NCBI GenBank assembly: GCA_029259835.1 | Contig: JAJDEL010000454.1 | Location: 1-9,308 of the forward strand | DNA length: 9,308 nt | Reading direction: 5' to 3' | Origin: Planctomicrobium sp. | Lineage (GTDB): Bacteria > Planctomycetota > Planctomycetia > Planctomycetales > Planctomycetaceae | Shown here: in pieces, positions 1 through 6,036 of the stretch | Position numbering within the stretch: position 1 is the stretch's first letter | Layout of the letters: the number at the start of each line of letters is the position of its first letter | Program-made: the position numbers and the translations under genes | Notes under the pieces: generated by a model | Seen by the model: only the letters and a program-made list of their open reading frames with translations | The model's database searches: none | What the model was told of the DNA's origin: nothing

Positions 1-1
1 G

Positions 2-1555
2 GTTCAGGATGAAGACAAATTCGCTCCATCGGGTAGGGATTGGTCATGCCTTGTTGTCTTGGCGGGGATGGTACTTTGTATTGTGACTTTCTTTGCGATG
101 AACTGGGCACTCTGGACGAACTTGCGAATTCCGCACGGTGATTCGGTGATGTATGAGGAACACTTGTGGAACTGGACTCATGGGAAAGGCTTCCGAAGTT
201 ATCTCGACCAGGGCTTATTTCTCGGCGAGCACATTCAAGTTGTTCATCTATTGCTGTGGCCGCTGTATCAACTCTGGCCGTCGCATTTGCTGCTTGAATT
301 GTGTGAGACATTCGCGCTCGCTTTGGGAGCGATTCCGATTTATCTCATCGCCCGTCGACGCTCGAAAAGTGCAAAAGCGGGGACATTTCTCGCGTGTGCA
401 TATCTGCTTTACTTCCCGCTGCATTACCTCGACATCGCGATTGATTTCAAAACGTTCCGACCGATTTCATTTGGTGTCCCGCTCATGTTGTGGGGAATCA
501 ATGCGCTGGAGCAAAAACACTGGAAGCAAATGACGCTGGCTTTCATTCTCGCGCTGACATGCAAAGAAGATTACGCGATTGTCATCGCACCGCTCGGCCT
601 CTGGGTCATCTGGAATGAATGGGTCACTTCTAGATGTCACGGTCAACTCGTTCAGCAGAAGTCGATAGCTATTGGTGCAACAACCGCAGTCCTGTCGACT
701 GGGTACTTAATGTTCGTCGTGAAGTATGTGATCCACTGGTTTCGAAATGGAGAAACCGTCCATTACGCTCGGTACTTCGAAGCGTTTGGCGAGACACCTA
801 CGGAAATCGTTTGGACGATGTTGAGTCAACCTCAACTCCTCTTTTCAGAGTTGGTTACAGTTGGTGCCGTCATTTACTTGTTGCGAATGCTTGTGCCGCT
901 GGGATTCCCACTGCGAGGGTGGTCGCAATTGCTCGTGGGATTTCCGCTCTTTGTTTTGCTCTGCCTGAACAACATCGCGATGCAGCCACCAGGGCCGTAT
1001 CACCATTTCCATGCCCCGCTGGTTCCGATCATCATTTGGGCAGCGTGTGCGGGAATTGGATCGGGAAAGGCAGGCGAGAACCCGGCCCGTCGAGCGGCCT
1101 GGATTTTCAGTTGTTCGCTTGCGGCTAGTGTCTTCTTCAGTTTCTCACCACTCAGCATCCGGTTCTGGGACTCTGGTCATGAAATGTTCTGGCGGAACCA
1201 ATACGTTCAAGATGAACGGGCAGAGCAATTTCAGAAAGTTCTGGAGGAATTGCCGACGACTTCCCGCGTCGCATCCACGGACTACGTTCACTCTCGGTTG
1301 ACCCACTTCGAGCGTTCCTACGACTACAGCGATTACCCCCGTGCCGTTGCGAATTATGAAGACCGCGTGCCGAACGACACCCAATACATCGTCATTGACC
1401 GTCGCCACAAGTACAGCATCGGTCGTTATGATGAATTGAGCCAGATTCGAGAGTTACAACGGAGCCCGGAAGACTGGGAACTTCTGCCAGATCGAACTGG
1501 CGGTTACTTCATCATCTTAAAACGCCGCGATATCACAGCATTGCCCACGGAATAA
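2..1555 (+). CDS. DUF2079 family polytopic membrane protein, 5'-partial
   Basis: The reading frame is open from base 2 with no stop upstream, so the true start lies left of the window. The TTG at 59 is only the first possible start inside it and is probably an internal Leu. The visible part (about 517 codons) has many hydrophobic segments. Counting from the TTG, family features are the GDSVMYEEHLWN stretch near residues 27-38, GEHIQ followed by LLLWPLYQLWPS near 56-75, FRPISFGVPL near 133-142 and a KEDYA motif at 169-173. These match the DUF2079 pattern (acidic loop, 'H-F-P' loop, 'KED'). The family is uncharacterised but resembles glycosyltransferase-C-type membrane enzymes, which suggests a lipid-linked sugar transferase role (inference). 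A roughly 120-residue soluble region follows the last hydrophobic segment and probably faces the extracytoplasmic side. No operon partner is visible downstream. Confidence 0.85.
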   Translation, partial: VQDEDKFAPSGRDWSCLVVLAGMVLCIVTFFAMNWALWTNLRIPHGDSVMYEEHLWNWTHGKGFRSYLDQGLFLGEHIQVVHLLLWPLYQLWPSHLLLELCETFALALGAIPIYLIARRRSKSAKAGTFLACAYLLYFPLHYLDIAIDFKTFRPISFGVPLMLWGINALEQKHWKQMTLAFILALTCKEDYAIVIAPLGLWVIWNEWVTSRCHGQLVQQKSIAIGATTAVLSTGYLMFVVKYVIHWFRNGETVHYARYFEAFGETPTEIVWTMLSQPQLLFSELVTVGAVIYLLRMLVPLGFPLRGWSQLLVGFPLFVLLCLNNIAMQPPGPYHHFHAPLVPIIIWAACAGIGSGKAGENPARRAAWIFSCSLAASVFFSFSPLSIRFWDSGHEMFWRNQYVQDERAEQFQKVLEELPTTSRVASTDYVHSRLTHFERSYDYSDYPRAVANYEDRVPNDTQYIVIDRRHKYSIGRYDELSQIRELQRSPEDWELLPDRTGGYFIILKRRDITALPTE

Positions 1556-1659
1556 CTGTGATGACCGATGCAAACGGTCCAGCGTTGTGACTCCGTTTTC
1601 GCAATTGCTCGCTCTTTTCCGGATTTTGCAAACGACCGTTATTTCGTGATCTATTCTTC

Positions 1660-1792
1660 CAATAAGAGACGTGGTGCAAGTCCACAAAAGCTCGGAATCA
1701 AGACACCGGCTCCGGCGTGCTGAATCCTCCCGCCAACCGAATTCCGCAAGTTCAGTTGGTATTCGGAACGTCTGTGAGTCGGTGTTTTTTGT
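1660..1792 (+). ncRNA. Candidate structured RNA, cobalamin-riboswitch-like (tentative)
   Basis: The sequence AATAAGAGACGTGGTGCAAG followed by TCCAC (1661-1685) resembles the AAnAGGGAAnnnGGUGCAAnUCC core of adenosylcobalamin riboswitches. It keeps the flanking GTGG/CCAC pairing. Further on, CCTCCCGCCAACC (about 1727-1738) recalls the CCCGCnACUG element, and TGAGTCGG (about 1775-1782) recalls the GAGUCAGGA element. The distance between the first two elements is about 45 bases, longer than usual, and several conserved bases are off. A 9-pair stem (1700-1708 with 1780-1788) encloses the second half. There is no plus-strand gene directly downstream to regulate. This may be a diverged or orphan element, another structured RNA, or chance similarity. 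Confidence 0.22.
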
Positions 1793-1795
1793 TCC

Positions 1796-1823
1796 AGGTT
1801 CACATGATCTTTGATGTGAACCT
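1796..1823. repeat. 10-bp inverted repeat (hairpin) beyond the operon's 3' end
   Basis: AGGTTCACAT and ATGTGAACCT are perfect reverse complements with an 8-base loop. The hairpin lies 53 bases past the stop codon of the last operon gene. On the minus strand it is followed by GGAACAAAAAA rather than a T-run, so it is not a standard intrinsic terminator. It could protect the mRNA 3' end or be a processing site (inference). Confidence 0.5.
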
Positions 1824-1876
1824 TCTCCAGAGAAAAGCCTGTCAGGTGCAATTCAACGTACCCGACAATTGTTCTC

Positions 1877-2485
1877 TTACTCGACCGGATATGCGGTGAT
1901 GACGTTTTTGTTTTCGAGGACCAGACGAACTTTTTTGCAGGGTGGGTACCCTTTACGCTTTCCAGATTGACCGCCGACGTAGCCGACTTTTCTTTTTAAG
2001 TCTGCGGTGATGACAGTTCTTCCTCTCTGGTTTTCTGTTTTGACGGTCGGCGGTCCGCGCTCTTGCGAGAGTGTCCAGACTTCGTCGAGAAGGGTCAGGA
2101 TCTCGTTTCTCTCGCCGATGAAAACACCATGGACAGGCTTGCCTGATTCGTCTTGAGAGTGCTTCATGATATGGGCGAGGCGGTGGCCGTCAGCACTTCC
2201 GGATCGATACATCAGACCGGCAGGCGACTCGAAAACATCAGTGCTCGTTTCCACGAGAAAGTCTTTCGATGGTGATGGAGGCGGCGACTCTGGCGCCGTG
2301 GCATTCTCGTGCTTACCATCTGGAAGAGTGGCTTCCTGAGTTTGAGAGGAAGTCTCGCCAGATTGCTTGCCGACATCTTCAGCAGGCTGATTCAGAATGG
2401 CGATGACGATGAGCACAATCACGATCAAGATCTTAAATGGCGTCAGCTTCAGCGAAGGCTTCTTGCCTGTGTGGCGACTGCTCAT
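1877..2485 (-). CDS. Membrane-anchored protein with BECR-like (RNase-fold) C-terminal domain
   Basis: This 202-residue protein has a short basic N-terminus, one transmembrane segment at about residues 18-31 (ILIVIVLIVIAIL) and a Ser/Glu/Pro-rich linker at about 35-75. A compact C-terminal domain follows at about 80-202. That domain has clustered histidines (H101, H105, K108, H109, H119), a GRTVIT strand at 155-160, a GYVGG turn at 168-172 and a terminal NVITAYP at 194-200. This order (His-rich helix, basic strand, final 'viTAyP' strand) recalls Barnase-EndoU-ColicinE5/D-RelE (BECR) nuclease domains of toxins and phage proteins. The match is by eye only, and catalysis is unproven. The topology is probably a cytoplasmic N-terminus with the domain outside. 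The ATG lies 12 bases after the lolD-like stop, so it is the last gene of the operon. There is no strong ribosome binding site. No immunity-like gene is visible next to it. Confidence 0.7.
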   Translation of the reverse strand: MSSRHTGKKPSLKLTPFKILIVIVLIVIAILNQPAEDVGKQSGETSSQTQEATLPDGKHENATAPESPPPSPSKDFLVETSTDVFESPAGLMYRSGSADGHRLAHIMKHSQDESGKPVHGVFIGERNEILTLLDEVWTLSQERGPPTVKTENQRGRTVITADLKRKVGYVGGQSGKRKGYPPCKKVRLVLENKNVITAYPVE

Positions 2486-2497
2486 GTGCTTTGACTT

Positions 2498-3199
2498 TTA
2501 ATTTCCACTGGGTGAAAGACTTGTTGCGTCGACGAGTTTGCCGTCTGAGAGTTCCAGATGCCTGGGGAATCTGCCAGCTAGCTCGTGGCTGTGTGTCACG
2601 CAAATCAGCATGGTCTGCTGTTCGTTGGCAATTTCCAGGAGGAGTGAACCGACTGCGTCTGCGGTTTTTGGATCGAGATTCCCGGTTGGTTCGTCTGCCA
2701 GCAGCAGTAATGGCTGGTTGATGAGCGCCCGGCAAACCGCGACACGTTGGCGTTCACCTCCAGAGAGTTGTCCCGGTCGATGGTGTAAACGGTCCGCCAT
2801 GTTGACACGTTCGAGCAACGACTGCGCCCGGTCTTGCAGGTTCTCGCTATCACTAGAGCCAGCAAGTGTCGGCAGGATCACGTTCTCCAGAACAGTACAC
2901 TGCGGAAGCAGGTGATGGTCCTGGAAAATAAAACCGATTTTCTGATTGCGAAACTTGGCTTGCGCGGCTTGGTCGAACTTGAGCGGTTGTTCATCCGCAA
3001 TCACAATTTCACCAGCGGTCGGTTCATCAAGCAAACCGATAATGTACAGCAGCGTACTTTTCCCGGAACCAGACGGCCCAGTAATTGCAACGGCATCGCC
3101 GCGATTCATGCTGAGATCGGCTTGCTGCAAAATCGTCAACGTACCAGCGGCGGTCGTAAACGTTTTCGTTAACTCCTTGACGCTCAACCCGACACTCAT
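2498..3199 (-). CDS. lolD: LolD/MacB-type ABC transporter ATP-binding protein
   Basis: This 233-residue protein is a complete ABC ATPase. It has Walker A GPSGSGKST at residues 41-49, Q-loop Q93 in FIFQDHHLLP, signature LSGGERQ at 145-151, Walker B LLLLADEP at 164-171 with catalytic E170, D-loop NLD at 174-176 and H-loop H203. FIFQDHHLLP and the length of about 230 residues are typical of the LolD/MacB/FtsE branch, which powers FtsX-like permeases in lipoprotein release or export. It would act on the cytoplasmic face of the inner membrane. Its ATG overlaps the upstream gene's TGA by four bases (ATGA), indicating translational coupling. No LolC/LolE/MacB-type permease is in the window, so the partner must be elsewhere or the ATPase has another use. 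The symbol reflects the family rather than a proven orthologue. Confidence 0.9.
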   Translation of the reverse strand: MSVGLSVKELTKTFTTAAGTLTILQQADLSMNRGDAVAITGPSGSGKSTLLYIIGLLDEPTAGEIVIADEQPLKFDQAAQAKFRNQKIGFIFQDHHLLPQCTVLENVILPTLAGSSDSENLQDRAQSLLERVNMADRLHHRPGQLSGGERQRVAVCRALINQPLLLLADEPTGNLDPKTADAVGSLLLEIANEQQTMLICVTHSHELAGRFPRHLELSDGKLVDATSLSPSGN

Positions 3200-4443
3200 A
3201 GATTGTCTGCTTCCTGTCTTGAACGCTGCAGGGATTCTGATTGCTGTCCGCCTGGTGAACGCCGAGATTTTTCACCTTGAGCCGGGCGGTCATCACGATC
3301 AAAACGTCCTCTAGGCCCCCGCCCACCAGGGGCACGATTATCGAAATCGCGAGGAGGATCTCCTTGGCCTCTACGAGCGTTACCTTTGCGGTCTTCTCTG
3401 CCAGGCTGGTTTTTATTAGGATTGAGATCAAACAGTCGGCGCATGTCCTCATGATCAAATACTTTGTGAGAAGGCGCTCTCTTGGAAACCAGTTCTTTGT
3501 AAAAGTCAATCGCTTCGAGTTGAAGGAGTTCGTCTTGCTCACCTTCGGAGAGTTTTTCGAAAAGATCTTCCAGTTTTGATTGCTTCGAGAATTCGACTTC
3601 TTGCCGTTGAGCGTGAGCCTGGACAATTAATGTTTTCATGATGACAATTTGAATTCGCATAGCGGCAGAAGGAAATGAGTTCTGTTCCTTACCTATGGCA
3701 ATGTATTCTCGAGCACTCGAATTCTCGACGAAGGAGTCAAAGACGCGAGCCATTTTATCAAAAGATTGTTGAAATTGCGGAAGGACTCGTGATTCTCGAA
3801 GACTCGGATCAGGCGGGCCTGATAACGTGCGTTCTTTGATCAGTTGGAGAAGACGAAAATGTCTGGGAGGTCCTTCCAACTCTTGCAACACGCTGCGGTC
3901 TTGATCTGTCAATGTATCTCGTGCCGATTCTTGGAGACCGCTCATCAGATTAGAAAAGTTTGATGGCGATAAAACGGGAGCATCTCGGATAAAACGAGGC
4001 ATCATTCCTCGTGAATTTCGATATGATCTTTGCAGGATACGTGCGGCATCACGCGACCGTTGTTCTCCAATGATTTCATTCATCAGGGCAATGCGTTTTT
4101 GAGGATCGGTTGTTTCTTTGAGTTTATCGCGTTGGTAAGGCTCGATAGTTTCCAGCCATGCGTGGTATTGATCCAGCATTTCGGCCCATTCGCCAGAGTT
4201 CTGTTGATTCAGTTCCTGGTGAAACGTTTTGAGTGTTGAAATTTCCTGAGCGTCCATGAGTTTGTATGCTTCGAAATTTCGATCCAGGCGATCACGTTCC
4301 GACTGTGTCATCGATGTGATCGCTTGCCGGTTTTGTTCAAGGCGATCTCGCGTTGCTTGATCACCTCTCACTAAAAATGGAGCAATTCCGAGGGAAATAC
4401 CAATCGAGAGCACGATCCAGATGCGAACATTATTTCTGTTCAT
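3196..4443 (-). CDS. Exported or membrane-anchored helical protein with Arg/Gly-rich tail (DUF3106-like)
   Basis: This is a 415-residue protein of unknown function. Residues 7-25 (RIWIVLSIGISLGIAPFLV) form a hydrophobic segment after a short basic N-terminus, either a signal peptide or a signal anchor. The next 300 or so residues are highly charged and predicted helical, with repeated 'DRLDRNFEAYKLMD' and 'EWAEMLDQYHAWLETIEPY' patterns. These resemble DUF3106 and Spy/CpxP-like periplasmic proteins found beside planctomycete sigma/anti-sigma pairs. From about residue 341 the sequence becomes low-complexity and rich in Arg, Gly, Asp and Pro (APGGRGPRGRFDRDDRP). The start ATG lies inside the 3' end of the anti-sigma gene (14-base overlap), and the stop overlaps the LolD-type gene start, so it belongs firmly to the operon. 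A role as envelope-side sensor or modulator of the anti-sigma factor is inferred from position only. Confidence 0.75.
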   Translation of the reverse strand: MNRNNVRIWIVLSIGISLGIAPFLVRGDQATRDRLEQNRQAITSMTQSERDRLDRNFEAYKLMDAQEISTLKTFHQELNQQNSGEWAEMLDQYHAWLETIEPYQRDKLKETTDPQKRIALMNEIIGEQRSRDAARILQRSYRNSRGMMPRFIRDAPVLSPSNFSNLMSGLQESARDTLTDQDRSVLQELEGPPRHFRLLQLIKERTLSGPPDPSLRESRVLPQFQQSFDKMARVFDSFVENSSAREYIAIGKEQNSFPSAAMRIQIVIMKTLIVQAHAQRQEVEFSKQSKLEDLFEKLSEGEQDELLQLEAIDFYKELVSKRAPSHKVFDHEDMRRLFDLNPNKNQPGREDRKGNARRGQGDPPRDFDNRAPGGRGPRGRFDRDDRPAQGEKSRRSPGGQQSESLQRSRQEADNL

Positions 4444-4948
4444 GGCTTGTTGCCTTTCCCATCTGTTTCAGAAGTTCCTCACTGGCAGTCAGTTGGTTCA
4501 GAAACTCAACGCTTTGGACTTCTTCGTAACGGTCCAGGTTCTTCATCAGGGGGAGTTCTTCGACCAGAACATCTTCCGGTCGCTCAATTATGTGATTCGT
4601 GATGGCAAAGCCTGCGACGGATGCAATTATCAAGGCGACGGTCCATCCTATTAGAACGAGAACTTTCTGAGTGTTCTGAAACCACAACTGGTCTGAGATG
4701 GAAACTTTGACTTCTTCCAACCTGACCGTGGCAAGCGTTTTTTCGACGAAATCCTTCGGGGCATCTGGATGAGGGAGTTCGTCCAGGAGATCGTAGGTTT
4801 TTGAGAGTCGTTCAAGATCGTTTCTGGCGACTGAACTTTGGGCAAGGATGGACTCAATGCGGCGCGTAGCGTCCTCGTTCAACTCTCCATCAAGGTAGGC
4901 GGGAAGGTTGTCACGATCTTCAGACGATAGTCGCTGTAGTTTTTCCAT
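4430..4948 (-). CDS. Single-pass transmembrane anti-sigma factor (zinc-less)
   Basis: From the ATG at 4948 this is a 172-residue protein. The N-terminal cytoplasmic part (MEKLQRLSSEDRDNLPAYLD) has the 'L-x-AYLDGEL' start typical of anti-sigma domains that clamp ECF sigma factors. It lacks the HxxxCxxC zinc motif. One transmembrane helix spans about residues 95-117 (KVLVLIGWTVALIIASVAGF), followed by an extracytoplasmic tail of about 55 residues. A GTG at 4990 would add 14 residues (GQIRTRKQSCSRS), but it sits in a perfect palindrome at 4988-5002 and the added residues do not look like the family, so the ATG is preferred. It lies 80 bases downstream of the sigma factor stop. Its 3' end overlaps the next gene by 14 bases. 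It should hold the sigma factor at the membrane until an envelope signal releases it (family knowledge). Confidence 0.8.
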   Translation of the reverse strand: MEKLQRLSSEDRDNLPAYLDGELNEDATRRIESILAQSSVARNDLERLSKTYDLLDELPHPDAPKDFVEKTLATVRLEEVKVSISDQLWFQNTQKVLVLIGWTVALIIASVAGFAITNHIIERPEDVLVEELPLMKNLDRYEEVQSVEFLNQLTASEELLKQMGKATSHEQK

Positions 4949-4987
4949 GGATCTGGAACAGGATTGTTTTCTTGTTCTTATTTGCCC

Positions 4988-5002
4988 CACACTTCAAGTG
5001 TG
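4988..5002. repeat. Perfect palindrome CACACTT-C-AAGTGTG
   Basis: Two 7-base arms flank a single central C, in the 80-base spacer between the sigma and anti-sigma genes. The same core (with central T and longer arms) recurs at 7219-7237. As RNA it could only form a tight hairpin by opening the central pairs. As DNA it is a good dimeric protein site or a dispersed palindromic repeat unit. Confidence 0.7.
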
Positions 5003-5028
5003 AGACAAAAACGTGATACTTTCTAAAT

Positions 5029-5643
5029 TCAAGTGATGTAATTTTCCAGGGCTTCTCGTAGATTCTCTCTGGCTCTGGAAAGGAGTGATTTGACTGCCTG
5101 GGTTGAAAGTTCCATTGTTTCGCCAATATCGGCGTAGCTCATCCCTTCAAATCGATGTAACAAGACAGCCATGCGTTGCCGTTCATTGAGAACGGTCATG
5201 GCAGACTGAACTCTTTCCTGCATTTCAGTTTTGTCCAATTGCCGCGTTGGCATCATCGCAGATTTTTCGGCAACATTGTTCTCGCCCACTTGAACGGGTT
5301 GAGACCCGCTCCCACCGACTTGAAACTGGACTTCTTTTTTCCGACCTTTTGAGCGGCGGGAATTACTCGCCAGATTATTGGCAATTTGAAAAATCCAGGT
5401 CGAAAGCTTGGCTGTCGGCTCGTAACCTTGCTTCGCACGATAAATGCGAAGGAAGACTTCCTGTGCAAGATCTTCTGCGAGAGCGGAGTCGGCGAACATA
5501 TTCGTGAAAATTCCGATGAGGCGGTTCTGGAACCGCTCCACAATTTGCGCAAAGGCACCATCATCACCATCTTTGACTCGCAACATCAATTGCACGTCTG
5601 GATCGCGAAGGTATGGAGACGGACTAACTGTTGAGGTCACCAC
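5029..5643 (-). CDS. ECF-type RNA polymerase sigma factor
   Basis: This 204-residue protein has sigma region 2 at about residues 28-100, with AEDLAQEVFLRIYRA at 56-70 (core polymerase binding) and STWIFQIANNLASNSRR at 81-97 (promoter -10 recognition). A Gly/Ser/Gln-rich linker spans about 105-135. Region 4 spans about 142-200, with a helix-turn-helix around YADIGETMELSTQAVKSLLS at 170-189. There is no region 1 or 3, so it is an extracytoplasmic-function sigma factor. The start is one of two adjacent GTG codons (5643 or 5640). No clear ribosome binding site is present, and an internal ATG at residue 20 would remove the conserved 'DPDVQLML' lead, so it is less likely. It is the first gene of the five-gene operon, followed by its cognate anti-sigma factor. 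Autoregulation is usual for such pairs but is not proven here. Confidence 0.93.
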   Translation of the reverse strand: MVTSTVSPSPYLRDPDVQLMLRVKDGDDGAFAQIVERFQNRLIGIFTNMFADSALAEDLAQEVFLRIYRAKQGYEPTAKLSTWIFQIANNLASNSRRSKGRKKEVQFQVGGSGSQPVQVGENNVAEKSAMMPTRQLDKTEMQERVQSAMTVLNERQRMAVLLHRFEGMSYADIGETMELSTQAVKSLLSRARENLREALENYIT

Positions 5644-5726
5644 AACTGAAATTCAACTCGATATGTTTATTCTACCCGTGGCAAATATGACACATTGTTC
5701 GTAATCACGTGTCTCACTGTATCATA

Positions 5727-5754
5727 ATCATACTGCGAGGTAAAAAAGTGTCAC
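5727..5754 (-). promoter_or_regulatory. Candidate sigma70-like promoter of the sigma-factor operon
   Basis: On the minus strand GTGACA (5754-5749, one mismatch to TTGACA) is followed after 16 bases by TATGAT (5732-5727, one mismatch to TATAAT), about 84 bases upstream of the sigma gene start. The spacing is near the optimum. The -35 element lies inside the palindrome at 5746-5758. Chance matches of this quality are common in A/T-rich spacers, so confidence is low. Confidence 0.3.
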
Positions 5755-5758
5755 ACTT
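5746..5758. repeat. Palindrome AAGTGT-C-ACACTT
   Basis: Six-base arms are perfectly complementary around a central C, in the sigma operon's upstream region. It uses the same half-site (ACACTT/AAGTGT) as the palindromes at 4988-5002 and 7219-7237, but with the half-sites in the opposite order. It overlaps the candidate -35 box, so it could be an operator (inference). Confidence 0.55.
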
Positions 5759-5912
5759 CACCAAGAGCAAATTGTTTTTCTCAGGCCAGCTTCCTCGAAG
5801 CATTCAACCCCGGAAAGCCGTCTGAGTTTCGATTCATCAATGACAGAGACATTGTTATACTCACGGCAAGAGTTGGTACATCTCGCCTGAATGGTCAAAA
5901 AGGTCTCATTCT

Positions 5913-5966
5913 TTCGAGGCAAGAGTAACGGATTGAACCCATTTCTGGCAATCTGAGTGCCTCGAA
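5913..5966. repeat. 9-bp inverted repeat TTCGAGGCA / TGCCTCGAA
   Basis: The arms at 5913-5921 and 5958-5966 are perfect reverse complements separated by 36 bases, about 70-120 bases upstream of the eboE-like gene. It may be a leader-RNA stem or a split protein site. Nothing further identifies it. Confidence 0.4.
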
Positions 5967-6036
5967 TTCGGGAGTCTGTTACCCTCTCTCATCTAAAATT
6001 ATCACATTCCTTGTTCCCAGGAAGTTCCAAGAATCA

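Larger units (their letters stand above)
1556..1876. other. Intergenic region between convergent genes, rich in inverted repeats
   Basis: This 321-base stretch lies between the converging DUF2079 gene and the minus-strand operon. Short frames exist on both strands (about 60-66 codons), but none looks like a known protein or has a ribosome binding site. The stretch holds several pairings: GACCG/CGGTC at 1563-1579; GTGG/CCAC at 1671-1685; a 9-pair stem 1700-1708 with 1780-1788 (one G-U); CCGAAT/ATTCGG at 1737-1742 and 1761-1766; and a 10-pair hairpin at 1796-1823. No hairpin is followed by a good T-run on either strand, so no canonical intrinsic terminator can be assigned to either converging transcript. 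Confidence 0.6.
5644..6036. other. Divergent intergenic control region
   Basis: These 393 bases separate the minus-strand sigma operon from the plus-strand eboE-like gene. No supported gene lies in it. It holds a sigma70-like promoter candidate for the operon (5727-5754), a short palindrome overlapping that promoter (5746-5758), a 9-bp inverted repeat with a 36-base loop (5913-5921 and 5958-5966) and AGGAAG at 6019-6024, a plausible ribosome binding site placed 12 bases before the eboE-like ATG. No convincing promoter for the plus-strand gene could be chosen by eye. Confidence 0.6.

Noticed and set aside
1671..1685. tRNA T-arm-like sequence GTGGTGCAAGTCCAC
   Set aside because: No acceptor, D or anticodon arm can be placed around it.
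1733..1759. integron attC-like GCCAAC...GTTGG
   Set aside because: Arms and internal boxes do not match the RYYYAAC/GTTRRRY layout with L boxes, and no integrase or cassette context is present.
1651..1851. 66-codon minus-strand frame in the 1556-1876 spacer
   Set aside because: No ribosome binding site, no recognisable family, and it overlaps the inverted-repeat region; kept as non-coding.
1717..1899. 60-codon plus-strand frame crossing into the operon's last gene
   Set aside because: It runs antisense into a supported gene, has no initiation signal and no recognisable protein.
1877..2485. toxin-antitoxin system including the nuclease-like gene
   Set aside because: No small partner gene lies beside it; its neighbours are an ATPase and a non-coding spacer.
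3027..3626. 199-codon minus-strand frame overlapping the exported helical protein and the ATPase
   Set aside because: Out-of-frame shadow of two well-supported genes, with composition typical of a shifted frame.
4949..4990. GTG at 4990 as anti-sigma start
   Set aside because: It would add a Cys/Arg-rich lead unlike the family and its first codon lies in the 4988-5002 palindrome; the ATG at 4948 fits the family start.
5925..5945. T-loop-like GGGTTCAATCC on the minus strand
   Set aside because: The flanking bases do not form a 5-bp T-stem and no cloverleaf fits.
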